In this document: in pieces, positions 1 through 8,445 of the stretch
Layout of the letters: the number at the start of each line of letters is the position of its first letter
Numbering within the stretch: the first letter of the stretch is position 1
Assembly (NCBI RefSeq): GCF_005503625.1
Contig: NZ_SCMX01000044.1
Span: 1-56,773, forward strand
DNA length: 56,773 nucleotides
Source of the DNA: Cupriavidus sp. 2SB
GTDB taxonomy: Bacteria > Pseudomonadota > Gammaproteobacteria > Burkholderiales > Burkholderiaceae
Reading direction: 5' to 3'
Position numbers and translations under genes: made by a program
The notes under the pieces: model-generated
Told to the model about the DNA's origin: nothing
Seen by the model: the letters and a program-made list of their open reading frames with translations, nothing else
Databases searched by the model: none

Positions 1-983
1 TCATTGCGGCGATCCGCCCCTGCGGCGTTGTTGCCGAACTTCTCGCGTGTGGCGTTATCGCGGTATGCCACGCCCTTGCGATGCCCCGCGTCGTGCTTCC
101 ACTTGTTGCCGCCCTCCACCTTGGTCCGATCGAAATTGCGGTCGATATTGGTGGCACGGTTCACGTCGATGTTCACATCGCCGCCGCCCCAATTGCAATT
201 CCCGAAGATTGCGCCGGCAGCGGCCAGCCCCACGCCCCACGCAAAGCCCGTCATCAACGCAGCGCCCGGGTAGTACGCCGGATACGGTGGCCAGTAGTAC
301 GGCGGATACGACGGATAGCCCCAACTGCCGTACACCACCGTAGGGTTGTAGGCCGGCACGTAGATCACTTCCGGGTTCGAAGGCTGGATCACGATGGTCT
401 GCGTCGTGGCGCCCTGCGCGGCGGGTTGCACCGTCACGTTCTGCTGCTCGTTCGATTTCAGGTTGCCCGATGCCTGGGCCTTCGCGCGCAGTCGCTGCAC
501 CGCTGCGAGCACATCCTTTTCCTGCGCCAGGAAGGCATCGCCCAGTTTCTGCGTCCAGTCGAGCTTGTCGTTCAGCGGCTCCAGCACCTGCGGAAACGCC
601 ACCAGCGATTTCACGCTGACATCCCACGGCTGGTCTTGCACAGCCTTGACGGCCGCATCGCCCTTCAGTTTCGCGTTGGCCTTCTGCCAGCGCGCGGCCT
701 GCACGATTTCCAGCGGATAGGTCGAAGCCATCAGCACCTGCGACAGCACGGAATCGGGATACAGCGCGATGGGCGCCACCAGTGCTTCCAGCTCCTCGGG
801 CTTGAACGCCGGGGCGGATGGGGTCGTAGTGGAGGTCTGCGCAGACTGCGGCGGTGCCGTTTGCGCATGCGCATGGCCGACGCCGGCCAGCAGCCACGCC
901 AGGCCGCACGCCAGCACTGCGGCAACAGCCGTAGGCCAGGCCTGCCGTGGATACCGCGCGCGCCGCGCGCCGCCAGCCGTCAT
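1..983 (-). CDS. DUF3300 domain protein, C-terminus cut by window edge
   Basis: The minus-strand frame is open from an ATG at 983 to the window edge without a stop, so the 3' end is missing. The start has a strong GGGGAGGA ribosome site. A signal-peptide-like N-terminus rich in Ala/Leu ends near AHAQT. The DUF3300 core follows: FKPEELEALVAPIALYPDSV, then the block around MASTYPLEIVQAARW, then a Tyr/Pro-rich stretch (YPSYPPYYWPPYYPG) and a hydrophobic Gly/Ala segment. The tail is rich in Asn and Asp. DUF3300 proteins are exported and of unknown function. A 344-residue frame over the same bases (55-1089) is a shadow of this gene. The family assignment is good; the function is unknown. Confidence 0.85.
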   Translation of the reverse strand, partial: MTAGGARRARYPRQAWPTAVAAVLACGLAWLLAGVGHAHAQTAPPQSAQTSTTTPSAPAFKPEELEALVAPIALYPDSVLSQVLMASTYPLEIVQAARWQKANAKLKGDAAVKAVQDQPWDVSVKSLVAFPQVLEPLNDKLDWTQKLGDAFLAQEKDVLAAVQRLRAKAQASGNLKSNEQQNVTVQPAAQGATTQTIVIQPSNPEVIYVPAYNPTVVYGSWGYPSYPPYYWPPYPAYYPGAALMTGFAWGVGLAAAGAIFGNCNWGGGDVNIDVNRATNIDRNFDRTKVEGGNKWKHDAGHRKGVAYRDNATREKFGNNAAGADRRN

Positions 984-1112
984 GGCGTTCCTCCCCAGGA
1001 ATCGCGCACCGCCATGCAGATCCTGCAACCGGTGCCGTGCAGAACATATAGATGGCAGTGCCGAGAGCGGCAATGGACCCTTGGTCCAATAGGGCGTTTC
1101 GATACCCGGCGT

Positions 1113-2282
1113 TCAGCCGGTCAGGGAGGGGAGAGGGTCCGCGGCAGTTTCCAGCCGGTTGCCGCCCAGCGACTTCGCCCGATACAACGCGCGGTCAGCG
1201 GCGGCCAGGCCTTCGGAGAGGGTCGGCACGTCTTGGTCGTACTGGGCCAGTCCGATACTGACGGTGGCGAGAATCCCGGCGCTGTCGCTGCGATGGGAAG
1301 CCGCCGCGGCGAACCGTGCGGCCACGGCCTCGCCCAGCTTCCGCGCACGGCGTGCGTTGTCGCCGCACAGCAGCGCGGCAAACTCTTCGCCGCCGATGCG
1401 GGCCAGCAACGTATCCGACCCCAGCACATCGCGCGCGGTTTCCGCGAAGGACTTCAAGACCTCGTCCCCACGCTGGTGGCCGTGCCGGTCGTTGATCGAC
1501 TTGAAATGGTCGAGGTCGAAGGCGAGCACAGCGACGGGTCCACGTCCGCGCGCACCGTCGAGTTCGCGCGCGCCTTGCTCGAAGAACCAGCGGCGATTGC
1601 CGAGGCGCGTCAGGTAATCCGTCTGCGACTCGCGCAATAACTGCCCGTGCGTTTCATCGCGGATCAGCTTCAGCAGCGTCATCGGCAGGATGACCGAATA
1701 CAGCACGCCTTCGTAGATGGTGATCTTGCTGGAGAGCGCGAGGATGCCGGGATAGTCGGCGACGAACCATGGCAGCACCAGCGCGCGGCCCGCGTACAGA
1801 ACGGCGTGCAAGCTCGTCACCGCCACGACGATGTGCTGCGCGCGTGACTTCAGCGTGCGGCACCGATGCATTTCCCACGCCGTCATGGCGGCGATGGCGG
1901 CAATCGGCAAGGCGCTCACATGCGCCCAGATCACGTCGAGCCACTGTGATCCCCAGACCGCCCAGATACCGGCCATGCCGGCCAGCAAGGCAAGCGATCC
2001 CTTGCGATGCTGCCGCCCGCTCAGTGCGGCCACGCCGGCCAGCACCAGCAGGTAGCCGCTCAGAATGATCAGGTTGCTCAGGGCGGAGCCGAGCGCGCCG
2101 GGCAGTTCGCGGCGGAACAGGACTGCCGTGCAGCCCACGGCAAGCGTGGCAAAGCCGGACGCCAGGATGCGCAGTTCACGGCTGCGCGTGGGGTGGGTCC
2201 GGAACTCCCAGAACATCATGCCGGCGCTGGCCAGCAGTGTGCCAATGGCTAGGAAATAAAGAGTGGCGAGATCGACAGGCAT
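1113..2282 (-). CDS. Membrane-bound GGDEF diguanylate cyclase
   Basis: 389 residues. The first ~205 residues hold about six hydrophobic segments and look like an integral membrane sensor with no named domain. The GGDEF domain covers roughly residues 220-382. It shows the metal-binding FDLDHFKSIND (D256, D258) and an intact GGEEF signature at 297-301, so it should make cyclic di-GMP from GTP. The product-inhibition I-site (RxxD, five residues before GG) is replaced by LGSDT, so feedback inhibition is probably absent. No EAL domain is present. The gene stands alone between the DUF3300 and phosphatase-kinase genes. A link to the flagellar genes 30 kb away is possible but not shown. Confidence 0.9.
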   Translation of the reverse strand: MPVDLATLYFLAIGTLLASAGMMFWEFRTHPTRSRELRILASGFATLAVGCTAVLFRRELPGALGSALSNLIILSGYLLVLAGVAALSGRQHRKGSLALLAGMAGIWAVWGSQWLDVIWAHVSALPIAAIAAMTAWEMHRCRTLKSRAQHIVVAVTSLHAVLYAGRALVLPWFVADYPGILALSSKITIYEGVLYSVILPMTLLKLIRDETHGQLLRESQTDYLTRLGNRRWFFEQGARELDGARGRGPVAVLAFDLDHFKSINDRHGHQRGDEVLKSFAETARDVLGSDTLLARIGGEEFAALLCGDNARRARKLGEAVAARFAAAASHRSDSAGILATVSIGLAQYDQDVPTLSEGLAAADRALYRAKSLGGNRLETAADPLPSLTG

Positions 2283-2477
2283 CCAGATGACAAAACAGTG
2301 CGCCGATACATCACGGCGGCCAGCCGCATTCTACGTGGGAAACCGGGTGGTTTTCGCGTATCTCCGGCGGTTGCTGCCTTGCCGGGCGCACTCCGCAGGA
2401 AGAGATAGCATGGCTAACGGCCGTTCTGCCCCACTCATGAGGGGCAACTTGCGAGGGGAGACGTATCAGGTGCCTGT

Positions 2478-4214
2478 CTAGACGCCTGCCGCGCGCAAAC
2501 CGAGCAGCAGCACGACCATCACGGCCAGGCCGAGCGAGAGCGCCTGCCAGAACCGCAGCGGATGGCGTTCGATCAGTGGGGGCGTCAGGCGTTGCAGCGC
2601 ATCGCGCCCCGGCGCACGCAGGGCCTCGACGAACTCGGACAGCGCCTCGTGCCGTTGCGCGGCATTGGGATGCAGCGCGCGGCGTAGTACGTCGTCCACC
2701 CACTGCGGCAGGTCGGCACGCCGCTCGCGCAGCGGCACGTAACGCAGCCGCCGCAGATCGGCCCGACTGCGCACCTGCGTCACCTGCAATCCGTAAGGGA
2801 GTTGTCCGGTCAGCATCTGGTAGGCCAGCACGGCCAGCGAGTAGAGATCGGACGCCGGCGTGCCGCCCTCGCCCAAAAAGTACTCGGGCGCCGCGTACTG
2901 CAGCGTGCCCACCGGCATGATGGCCAGCGGATGGCGCGTGCCCTCGGCCAGCCCCGCTACATGAACGGTGGCGAAATCCATGATCCTGGCCGTGCCGGCG
3001 CGATCAATGATGACGTTCTCCGGACGCAGGTCCTGATGCAGCATCTCGCGCCGATGAAACGCGCGCAGCCCTGCCGCGATCTGATTGACGATGGCACGCA
3101 CCTCGTCCAGCGCGGGCGCGCGATGGTCGATCATCCACTGCGCCAGCGTCTGCCCCTCCACGTATTCCATCGCCACGTAGAGGTAGCGGCGCGGCCGTTC
3201 CACGGTATGGGGGCGCAGTACGTGCTGGCTGTCGATGCGTCGCGCCACCCATTCTTCAAGCAGGAATCCGTCGAGATGCGCGGCATCGTCATGGCGATCC
3301 ACAGCAGGGGTCTTCAACGCCACGTAGCGGCCATTGCCATCATCCACCGCGAGATACACATGGCTGCGCGCGCTGGTGTGGATCTCCCTGACGATGGTGT
3401 AACCCTCGAACTGCATGCGCGGGGTCAGCGGCGGCGGCAACGCCAGCCGCTCGCCATGCGCAAGCACGCCGGGCGCGTCGAGGTCCGGCAGGTCATCGAT
3501 GCGCGCGATCTGCAGCGTGACGTTGTCCTGGCTGCCGCGTTCGATGGCCGTATCCACCAGCATGCGCGCTGCCGCGTCCAGATCCTCGCCGTGGGTGCCC
3601 AGCGCACGATGCACATCGGCGGCGTCTAGGTGTTCGTAGGCGCCATCGGTGGCCAGCAGGTAGATCTCGCCCGGCTCCACCTCCCAACTGCGGTAGTCGA
3701 TTTCGATGGCAGGCCCGGCGCCCAGCGCGCGGCTCAGGTACGACTCGGCGGACGACACCCGCACGCGATGATCGTCCGTGAGTTGTTCGAGCCGCTGGGG
3801 GTGCAGGCGATAGATGCGCGCATCGCCCACGTGCAGCACATGGGCCTCGCGCGCCTTGAAGATCAGCGCGCTGAACGTGCAGACGTAGCCACGATCCGCA
3901 TCGAAGCGCGCGTCGCTGCGGCGCGTCTGCGCGTAGAGCCATGCGTTGACCGCAGCCAGCACGCGTTGCGCCGCGCGCCGCACCGTCCACGCCTCGGACG
4001 TGCAGTAATAATCCTCGAGGAACGTCCGCACGGCCGCGGCGCTGGCCACCTGGCTCACCGCGCTGGAACTGATGCCATCGGCCAGCGCCAGCACGATGCC
4101 CTTGGTCATGCGCTGCTGCCCGGCCGGCTGCGTCACGCCATGGAAATCCTGGTTGACCGCCTTCCGGCCTGCATCGGAATGCTGGCCGACGGTGATCGAA
4201 AGCGTGCCGCGCAT
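2478..4214 (-). CDS. PP2C phosphatase-Ser/Thr kinase fusion protein
   Basis: 578 residues. An N-terminal PP2C phosphatase (about 1-245) has its metal-binding motifs: LADG (D46), VGDARIY (D131), ATDG (D190) and GSQDN (D230). A protein-kinase-like domain (about 270-540) has VALK (K301), HQDLRPEN (D395, N400), DFA in place of DFG (413-415) and an APE-like AAPEY. One transmembrane helix (about 556-575) ends the protein, so it is probably anchored with both domains in the cytoplasm. The Gly-rich ATP loop is poor (IHTSARSH). It lies 33 bases downstream of the FNT transporter gene in the same direction and is likely co-transcribed. Such fusions are known beside nitrate transport genes, but their targets are not established here. 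Confidence 0.9.
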   Translation of the reverse strand: MRGTLSITVGQHSDAGRKAVNQDFHGVTQPAGQQRMTKGIVLALADGISSSAVSQVASAAAVRTFLEDYYCTSEAWTVRRAAQRVLAAVNAWLYAQTRRSDARFDADRGYVCTFSALIFKAREAHVLHVGDARIYRLHPQRLEQLTDDHRVRVSSAESYLSRALGAGPAIEIDYRSWEVEPGEIYLLATDGAYEHLDAADVHRALGTHGEDLDAAARMLVDTAIERGSQDNVTLQIARIDDLPDLDAPGVLAHGERLALPPPLTPRMQFEGYTIVREIHTSARSHVYLAVDDGNGRYVALKTPAVDRHDDAAHLDGFLLEEWVARRIDSQHVLRPHTVERPRRYLYVAMEYVEGQTLAQWMIDHRAPALDEVRAIVNQIAAGLRAFHRREMLHQDLRPENVIIDRAGTARIMDFATVHVAGLAEGTRHPLAIMPVGTLQYAAPEYFLGEGGTPASDLYSLAVLAYQMLTGQLPYGLQVTQVRSRADLRRLRYVPLRERRADLPQWVDDVLRRALHPNAAQRHEALSEFVEALRAPGRDALQRLTPPLIERHPLRFWQALSLGLAVMVVLLLGLRAAGV

Positions 4215-4247
4215 GCGAGGACGATCAGCGGGAGTTCAGCCGGAATC

Positions 4248-5060
4248 TCAGCCGATCACGCGCTTGGGGGCCGTCTTGTAGTGGGTGCTGTACAGCGTGG
4301 CACCCACGAAGGTCAGGCCGCCCACAAGGTTGCCGAGCACGGTAGGAATCTCGTTCCAGATCATGTAGTCCATGATCGTGAAGTTGCCGCCCAGCATCAG
4401 GCCCGACGGGAACAGGAACATGTTCACGATGGAATGCTCGAAGCCCATATAGAAGAACAGCGTGATCGGCATCCACATGCCAATGACCTTGCCCGACACC
4501 GACGTCGACATCATGGCGGCCACCACACCCGTGGACACCATCCAGTTGCACATCACGGCGCGGATGAACAGCGTCAGCATGCCGGCGGCGCCGTGTGCGG
4601 CGTAGCCCAGCGTACGGCCCTCGCCGATATGGCCGATCTTCTGGCCCACCGCGTTGGGGGCTTCAGAGAACCCGAAGGTAAAGATGATGGCCATGAACAG
4701 GGCCACGGTGATCGCACCGCCGAGATTGCCGAGGAAGACGAGCGACCAGTTGCGCAGCACGCCGCCCCAGGTTGCGCCCGCGCGGCGGTCGAGCACGGCC
4801 AGCGGCGCAAGCGTGAACACGCCCGTCAGCAGATCGAATCCCATCAGGTACAGCATGCAGAAGCCCACCGGAAACAGCAGCGCGCCGACCAGTGCATTGC
4901 CGGTATTGACGGTGATGGTCACCGCGAACGCGGCGGACAGGGCAAGAATGGCACCAGCCATGTACGCGCGGATCAGCGTATCGCGCGTGGACATCAGCAA
5001 CTTCGACTCTCCGGCATCGACCATCTTGGTCACGAACTCGGCGGGGGCGAGATAGGCCAT
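4248..5060 (-). CDS. Formate/nitrite transporter (FNT) family channel
   Basis: 270 residues with six hydrophobic segments and FNT hallmarks: the GFDLLTGVF region in the second repeat element and the GFEHSIVNM motif carrying the conserved pore histidine. It should carry nitrite or formate across the inner membrane. The neighbouring NIT-ANTAR regulator and phosphatase-kinase favour nitrite. I place the start at the ATG at 5060 because GAGGAAA lies just upstream; a longer frame to 5108 would run into the leader terminator. The mRNA leader contains an intrinsic terminator and a candidate ANTAR hairpin (separate entries). Substrate identity cannot be read from the sequence. Confidence 0.9.
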   Translation of the reverse strand: MAYLAPAEFVTKMVDAGESKLLMSTRDTLIRAYMAGAILALSAAFAVTITVNTGNALVGALLFPVGFCMLYLMGFDLLTGVFTLAPLAVLDRRAGATWGGVLRNWSLVFLGNLGGAITVALFMAIIFTFGFSEAPNAVGQKIGHIGEGRTLGYAAHGAAGMLTLFIRAVMCNWMVSTGVVAAMMSTSVSGKVIGMWMPITLFFYMGFEHSIVNMFLFPSGLMLGGNFTIMDYMIWNEIPTVLGNLVGGLTFVGATLYSTHYKTAPKRVIG

Positions 5061-5106
5061 GGAATTTCCTCGTTTTCTCGTTGGCGGACAGGCATTCGGG
5101 CAAGGC

Positions 5107-5163
5107 AAAAAAAAACGACGCCCCTCTCCCCACGGTGGCTCACCGCGCGGGACAGGACGTCGT
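5107..5163 (-). terminator. Leader attenuator (intrinsic terminator) before the FNT gene
   Basis: On the minus strand ACGACG (5163-5158) pairs with CGTCGT (5120-5115). Inner pairs are CC/GG, CCC/GGG and CGGTG/CACCG around an AGC loop, followed by nine T residues (5115-5107). The terminator sits about 50 bases before the FNT start, inside the transcript leader rather than after a gene. That is the layout of an antitermination-controlled operon. The next upstream gene encodes a NIT-ANTAR protein, a class known to prevent such termination when nitrate is present. Confidence 0.8.
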
Positions 5164-5176
5164 CATCCTTGACCAC
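5159..5176 (-). promoter_or_regulatory. Candidate ANTAR-binding hexaloop hairpin
   Basis: The minus-strand sequence GTGGTC-AAGGAT-GACGAC forms five base pairs plus one G:G mismatch around a six-base loop, AAGGAT. The loop has A at position 1 and G at position 4, the pattern known for ANTAR target RNAs. Its 3' arm shares bases with the 5' arm of the attenuator at 5158-5163, so the two structures exclude each other, as antitermination requires. The usual first hexaloop hairpin, expected just upstream, was not found convincingly, so the call is partial. Confidence 0.5.
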
Positions 5177-5347
5177 TTGATTTTGCTCTGTTGCGTCGCA
5201 CGAACCGTGCCCATGGCTGAACCGGGCAAAGCCTGCAGGGCGGCAAACCCTCGCCCCCGTTGCGGTGCACAATTGGCCCGCTTTTGGTGCGCACGCGGGT
5301 CACACCGCACGCGCAGCGTCAATCGTGGTGCGCTCAAGCCGCGAACT

Positions 5348-6655
5348 TCAGTCAGGCCCCCCGGGCAACGCTGGTAGCGCGATGTCCGGCAGTGCCAGTG
5401 TGGCTTCCGCCACATCGGCCAGGCGCCGGTTGTTATCCATCGCCGCCTTCTGCAGCGTGCGAAAGGCTTCGTCCTCGCTCATCCCGGTACGCGCCATCAG
5501 CGCTGTCTTGGCACGCTCGATCACCTTGCGCTCCTTGAGCGCGCGTCGCGCGGCATCGAGTTCCACTTCGGTACGTGTGAGGCGTGCGGCCTGCTTCTGC
5601 AGCAGTCCCTTGAGTGATGCCACCGTCGCGGAGTCCGCACTGCCCGATGCGTCGCTGGGCATGCCGGGCAACACGGGTGCGGCGTCGGGATGTCCGGCCG
5701 CGTCGAAGAACAACTCCACCGCATGCGTGTGCGGCGGCGGATTGTCGAGCAAGCGCCGCAGCAAACCCGCCGAATCCTGCAGATCGGCCTGCGACGACTC
5801 GATCTCGGCCTCGCACGCGGCGCGCAGCTCCTGCACCAGTTGCATCTGCAGCCGCCACATGCCGGCAATCACCTGACTGCAGACCTCGAACCATCGCTCA
5901 CTGCGCTCGGCGTCGAGCGCAGCACCCGGTGTCGCCGTCAGCAGCACGTGCCGCAACTGTTCCAGGTCGGCCACGGCTGGGCTGCGCGACTGGCCCTGCC
6001 ACGCTACCAGCAATGGCGGATCGGCAAACTGCTCCATCACTCGGAAACTGCGGCGCTGCGCCTCGATCAGATGCAGCACGCGCTGCTGCTGGATTTCCGT
6101 GCAAGTGCCCGAGGCAAACATCTGCGCCCCCACGGCACGCTCCTGCCCGGCGGCTTCCTTGCCCTGTAGCAGATAGACAAACGCCACCAGCGGTCGAGAG
6201 ATGCCGGGGTACATCGCCACATCGGCCAGATGAAAAATCAGTTCGAGCAATGCGGCGATCAGGCGGCTGAACACCGCCACGGCATCGAGCGCGCTGGCCT
6301 GGCACTGGCCGATGCTGGCGCGCAGGCCGGCAAGCGTAGCCAAATCCAGTTGCACCCAGGCCATCAACGTCACCATCGAGGCGCTGCCCTTGTGCGACGC
6401 ATCGAGCTGACTGGCAAAGCGCTCGCCCAGCCGCTGTTCGATACGGATCGACTCCGCCATGGCTGCCTCGCGCTCCATCGCCATCCGCTGTCCGCCCGAC
6501 GCGAGGAACACACTGCTTGCCCCACGCTCGCGCTGCAGCGTGTGAATCAACTGGCCGATCAGGTCCGCCAGCTCCACGCGACTCGCCATCAGGCGCACGG
6601 CCTCGATTTCAAGCTGCTTGGCGTGGAGAACGAGTTGAGACGCGGATAAGGCCAT
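5348..6655 (-). CDS. NIT-ANTAR nitrate/nitrite-responsive antiterminator (NasR-like)
   Basis: 435 residues from the ATG at 6655. The long N-terminal helical region contains the NIT-domain signature around LIHTLQRERGASSVFLASGG, which in the family senses nitrate/nitrite. The last ~75 residues form an ANTAR RNA-binding domain: a coiled coil, then ALKERKVIERAKTALMARTG and EDEAFRTLQKAAMDNN. The architecture equals NasR, which binds leader RNA and prevents termination. The adjacent FNT leader has the expected terminator. The start is uncertain because the ribosome site is weak; the frame stays open to 6835, but the extra residues look non-coding. No response-regulator domain is present, as expected for direct ligand sensing. 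Confidence 0.87.
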   Translation of the reverse strand: MALSASQLVLHAKQLEIEAVRLMASRVELADLIGQLIHTLQRERGASSVFLASGGQRMAMEREAAMAESIRIEQRLGERFASQLDASHKGSASMVTLMAWVQLDLATLAGLRASIGQCQASALDAVAVFSRLIAALLELIFHLADVAMYPGISRPLVAFVYLLQGKEAAGQERAVGAQMFASGTCTEIQQQRVLHLIEAQRRSFRVMEQFADPPLLVAWQGQSRSPAVADLEQLRHVLLTATPGAALDAERSERWFEVCSQVIAGMWRLQMQLVQELRAACEAEIESSQADLQDSAGLLRRLLDNPPPHTHAVELFFDAAGHPDAAPVLPGMPSDASGSADSATVASLKGLLQKQAARLTRTEVELDAARRALKERKVIERAKTALMARTGMSEDEAFRTLQKAAMDNNRRLADVAEATLALPDIALPALPGGPD

Positions 6656-6729
6656 CGAAGCGGTGTGGCGAAGTTGCGGGGGTGATGTCTTTCTGCAAGC
6701 TCTGTGCCACGGCCACAACAGCATCAATC

Positions 6730-6748
6730 GATATTGCGACTCATTATC
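6730..6748 (+). promoter_or_regulatory. Fur box upstream of ECF sigma gene
   Basis: GATATTGCGACTCATTATC matches 15 of 19 positions of the consensus Fur box GATAATGATAATCATTATC. It lies about 50 bases before the sigma-factor start in an AT-richer stretch. Iron repression of the sigma-fecR-receptor cluster is therefore likely. Binding is inferred from sequence alone. Confidence 0.75.
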
Positions 6749-6796
6749 ATTTAGATCTACAATGTCGCTCTTTCCGTTGCGCTGTCTGTCCGCTGC

Positions 6797-7300
6797 ATGC
6801 CCACCGCCGAGCGCCCGCTCACCGACGAAATCCATACGCTATATGCCGACCATCATGGCTGGCTGAAGGGATGGTTGCGCCGGCGTGTCGGCAGTGCGGG
6901 TGACGCGGCGGACCTGGCACATGACACATTCCTTCGGCTGCTTTCGCGCGAAACGCCAGTAGCGGCGCGCGAGCCGCGTGCCTTCCTCGCCACCGTGGCG
7001 CGCGGCATCGTCAGCAACTTCTATCGCCGCCAGCAACTGGAAGCCGCCTACCTCGAAGCCCTGGCTGCCCTGCCCGAAGCCGAAGCGCCCGATCCCGAGA
7101 CGCGCGCACTGATTCTGGAAGCGCTGATCGAGATCGATCGCCGCCTATCCTCGCTGCCTGCTGCCGTGCGCCGCGCCTTCTTGCTGTTCCAGATCGATGG
7201 CATGCCGCAAGCCGAGATCGCCGCCGAGTTGTCGATATCGATTGCCACCGTGCAGCGCCATATCGTCAAGGCGCTGCACCTGTGCTGCTTCGCTGCCTGA
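6797..7300 (+). CDS. ECF sigma factor, FecI type
   Basis: 167 residues. Region 2 spans about residues 10-75 with DAADLAHDTFLRLL and the promoter-melting stretch ending NFYRRQQLEAAY. Region 4 spans about 110-165 with a helix-turn-helix (MPQAEIAAELSISIATVQRHIVKAL). The protein should direct RNA polymerase to the receptor gene downstream. It precedes a FecR-type anti-sigma gene and a receptor with a signalling domain, the standard Fec-like trio for cell-surface signalling. A good Fur box sits upstream, so the trio is probably expressed in iron-poor cells and then induced by the cognate ferric siderophore. Confidence 0.92.
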   Translation: MPTAERPLTDEIHTLYADHHGWLKGWLRRRVGSAGDAADLAHDTFLRLLSRETPVAAREPRAFLATVARGIVSNFYRRQQLEAAYLEALAALPEAEAPDPETRALILEALIEIDRRLSSLPAAVRRAFLLFQIDGMPQAEIAAELSISIATVQRHIVKALHLCCFAA

Positions 7301-7343
7301 AGCGTCCACCGCCTCCCATCGCCACACTCGCACTCGCCCCCGC

Positions 7344-8318
7344 ATGATCCAGACCGCGCTCCCCGCTTCGCCGCATCCGCCCATTGCCACCGCCATCACG
7401 ATGCGTGCAACGGCGTGGTTGGTCGCGCTGATGGGACCCGAGGTGACCGCGCACACGCAAGCGGCCTGCGCGCGATGGCGCGCCGAACATCCCGATCATG
7501 AACGCGCATGGCAGCACCTGCATGCGTTCTCCGCCGCGCTTGGCAATGTGCCGGCTTCCGTGGCGCATTCGACGCTGGGCCGTCCGCCGTCGAATCCTGG
7601 CCGTCGCCGCGCCATGACGCTGGCACTGGCCACGCTCGCCTGCACCGGCGCGTGGCAGCTTCAACGTGCGATGCCGATGGAAACCTGGGGCGCCGATCAT
7701 GTGACCGGCATCGGCGAACGTCGCCAGGTTCGGCTGGACGATGGCACCGTCGTCGATCTCGACACCGGTACGGCCATCGCCATCGATTTCAGTGCCACGC
7801 AGCGTCTTGTCACGCTACGTGCCGGCGCGATTGCGATCGACACCGCTGCAGATCCGAGCCATCGACCGTTCCGCGTGGCCACCGCGCAAGGCATGTTGCG
7901 CGCGCTCGGTACGCGCTTCACCGTGCGGCAGGAAGACGGCATGACCGCCGTGAGCGTGCAGCAAGGCGCGGTGGAAGTGCGGCCCGCCGATGCGCCCGAT
8001 ATCGTCACCGTGCTGCAGGCGGGGCAACGCACGCGCTTCACGCGCCTGCATATCGATGCGCTCGACGTGGCAGACACCACTGACATCTCGTGGACGCAGG
8101 GCATGCTGGCTGTCTACGACATGCGGCTCGACACCTTCCTGGCCGAGTTGTCGCGCTACCGGCGTGGCCGGCTCGCCTGCAACGAGGCAGCAGCGGGACT
8201 GCGCATCTCCGGCGTGTTCCCGCTCGACGACACCGACCGCGTTATCACCGCGCTGCCGCACCTGCTGCCTGTGGATATCCAGATGTGGACGCGCTACTGG
8301 GTGGTTGTGCGCGGCTGA
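7344..8318 (+). CDS. FecR-type anti-sigma regulator
   Basis: 324 residues from the ATG at 7344, 43 bases after the sigma gene. The N-terminal cytoplasmic segment (about 20-75) has the WRAEHPDHERAWQHL pattern of FecR N-terminal domains. One hydrophobic segment follows (about 93-108), then the periplasmic FecR domain with GERRQVRLDDGTVVDLDTGT and RVATAQGMLRALGTRF. The C-terminal part contains the FecR-C region that contacts the receptor STN domain. It should hold the sigma factor inactive until the receptor is loaded. A frame open from 7197 overlaps the sigma gene and is not the likely start. Confidence 0.9.
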   Translation: MIQTALPASPHPPIATAITMRATAWLVALMGPEVTAHTQAACARWRAEHPDHERAWQHLHAFSAALGNVPASVAHSTLGRPPSNPGRRRAMTLALATLACTGAWQLQRAMPMETWGADHVTGIGERRQVRLDDGTVVDLDTGTAIAIDFSATQRLVTLRAGAIAIDTAADPSHRPFRVATAQGMLRALGTRFTVRQEDGMTAVSVQQGAVEVRPADAPDIVTVLQAGQRTRFTRLHIDALDVADTTDISWTQGMLAVYDMRLDTFLAELSRYRRGRLACNEAAAGLRISGVFPLDDTDRVITALPHLLPVDIQMWTRYWVVVRG

Positions 8319-8445
8319 TCCAGCTATCGCCTTCTTTCCTCGATAGAGATTTTTGTGCCAGTACCGTGAGGGGTTTTCGCTTTTCGGGTGGCCTACGGGA
8401 TGAACGACTCATTCCGAGCGATATACCTGAAAGGAACTGCTTCTC

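Noticed and set aside
55..1089. 344-codon minus-strand frame at the left edge
   Set aside because: Wrong frame; the DUF3300 protein is read one frame over and runs to the window edge, so it has no stop here.
81..1640. 519-codon plus-strand frame spanning the DUF3300 and GGDEF genes
   Set aside because: It crosses two clear genes of the opposite strand and has no recognisable fold.
5107..5163. Possible fifth REP copy (CCCCTCTCCCC)
   Set aside because: The run is one arm of the leader terminator and lacks the GCGGGAGAGGGG partner.
3630..5180. 516-codon plus-strand frame across the FNT and phosphatase-kinase genes
   Set aside because: Antisense, His/Arg-rich shadow.
5177..5280. First ANTAR hexaloop hairpin upstream of the AAGGAT hairpin
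   Set aside because: Several short stems exist, but none has a six-base loop with A1 and G4 and a good stem, so only the second hairpin was called.
5177..5290. Sigma-54 or NtrC sites before the FNT gene
   Set aside because: GGTGC half-sites occur near 5263 and 5286, but in the same orientation, and no -24/-12 GG...GC spacing fits.
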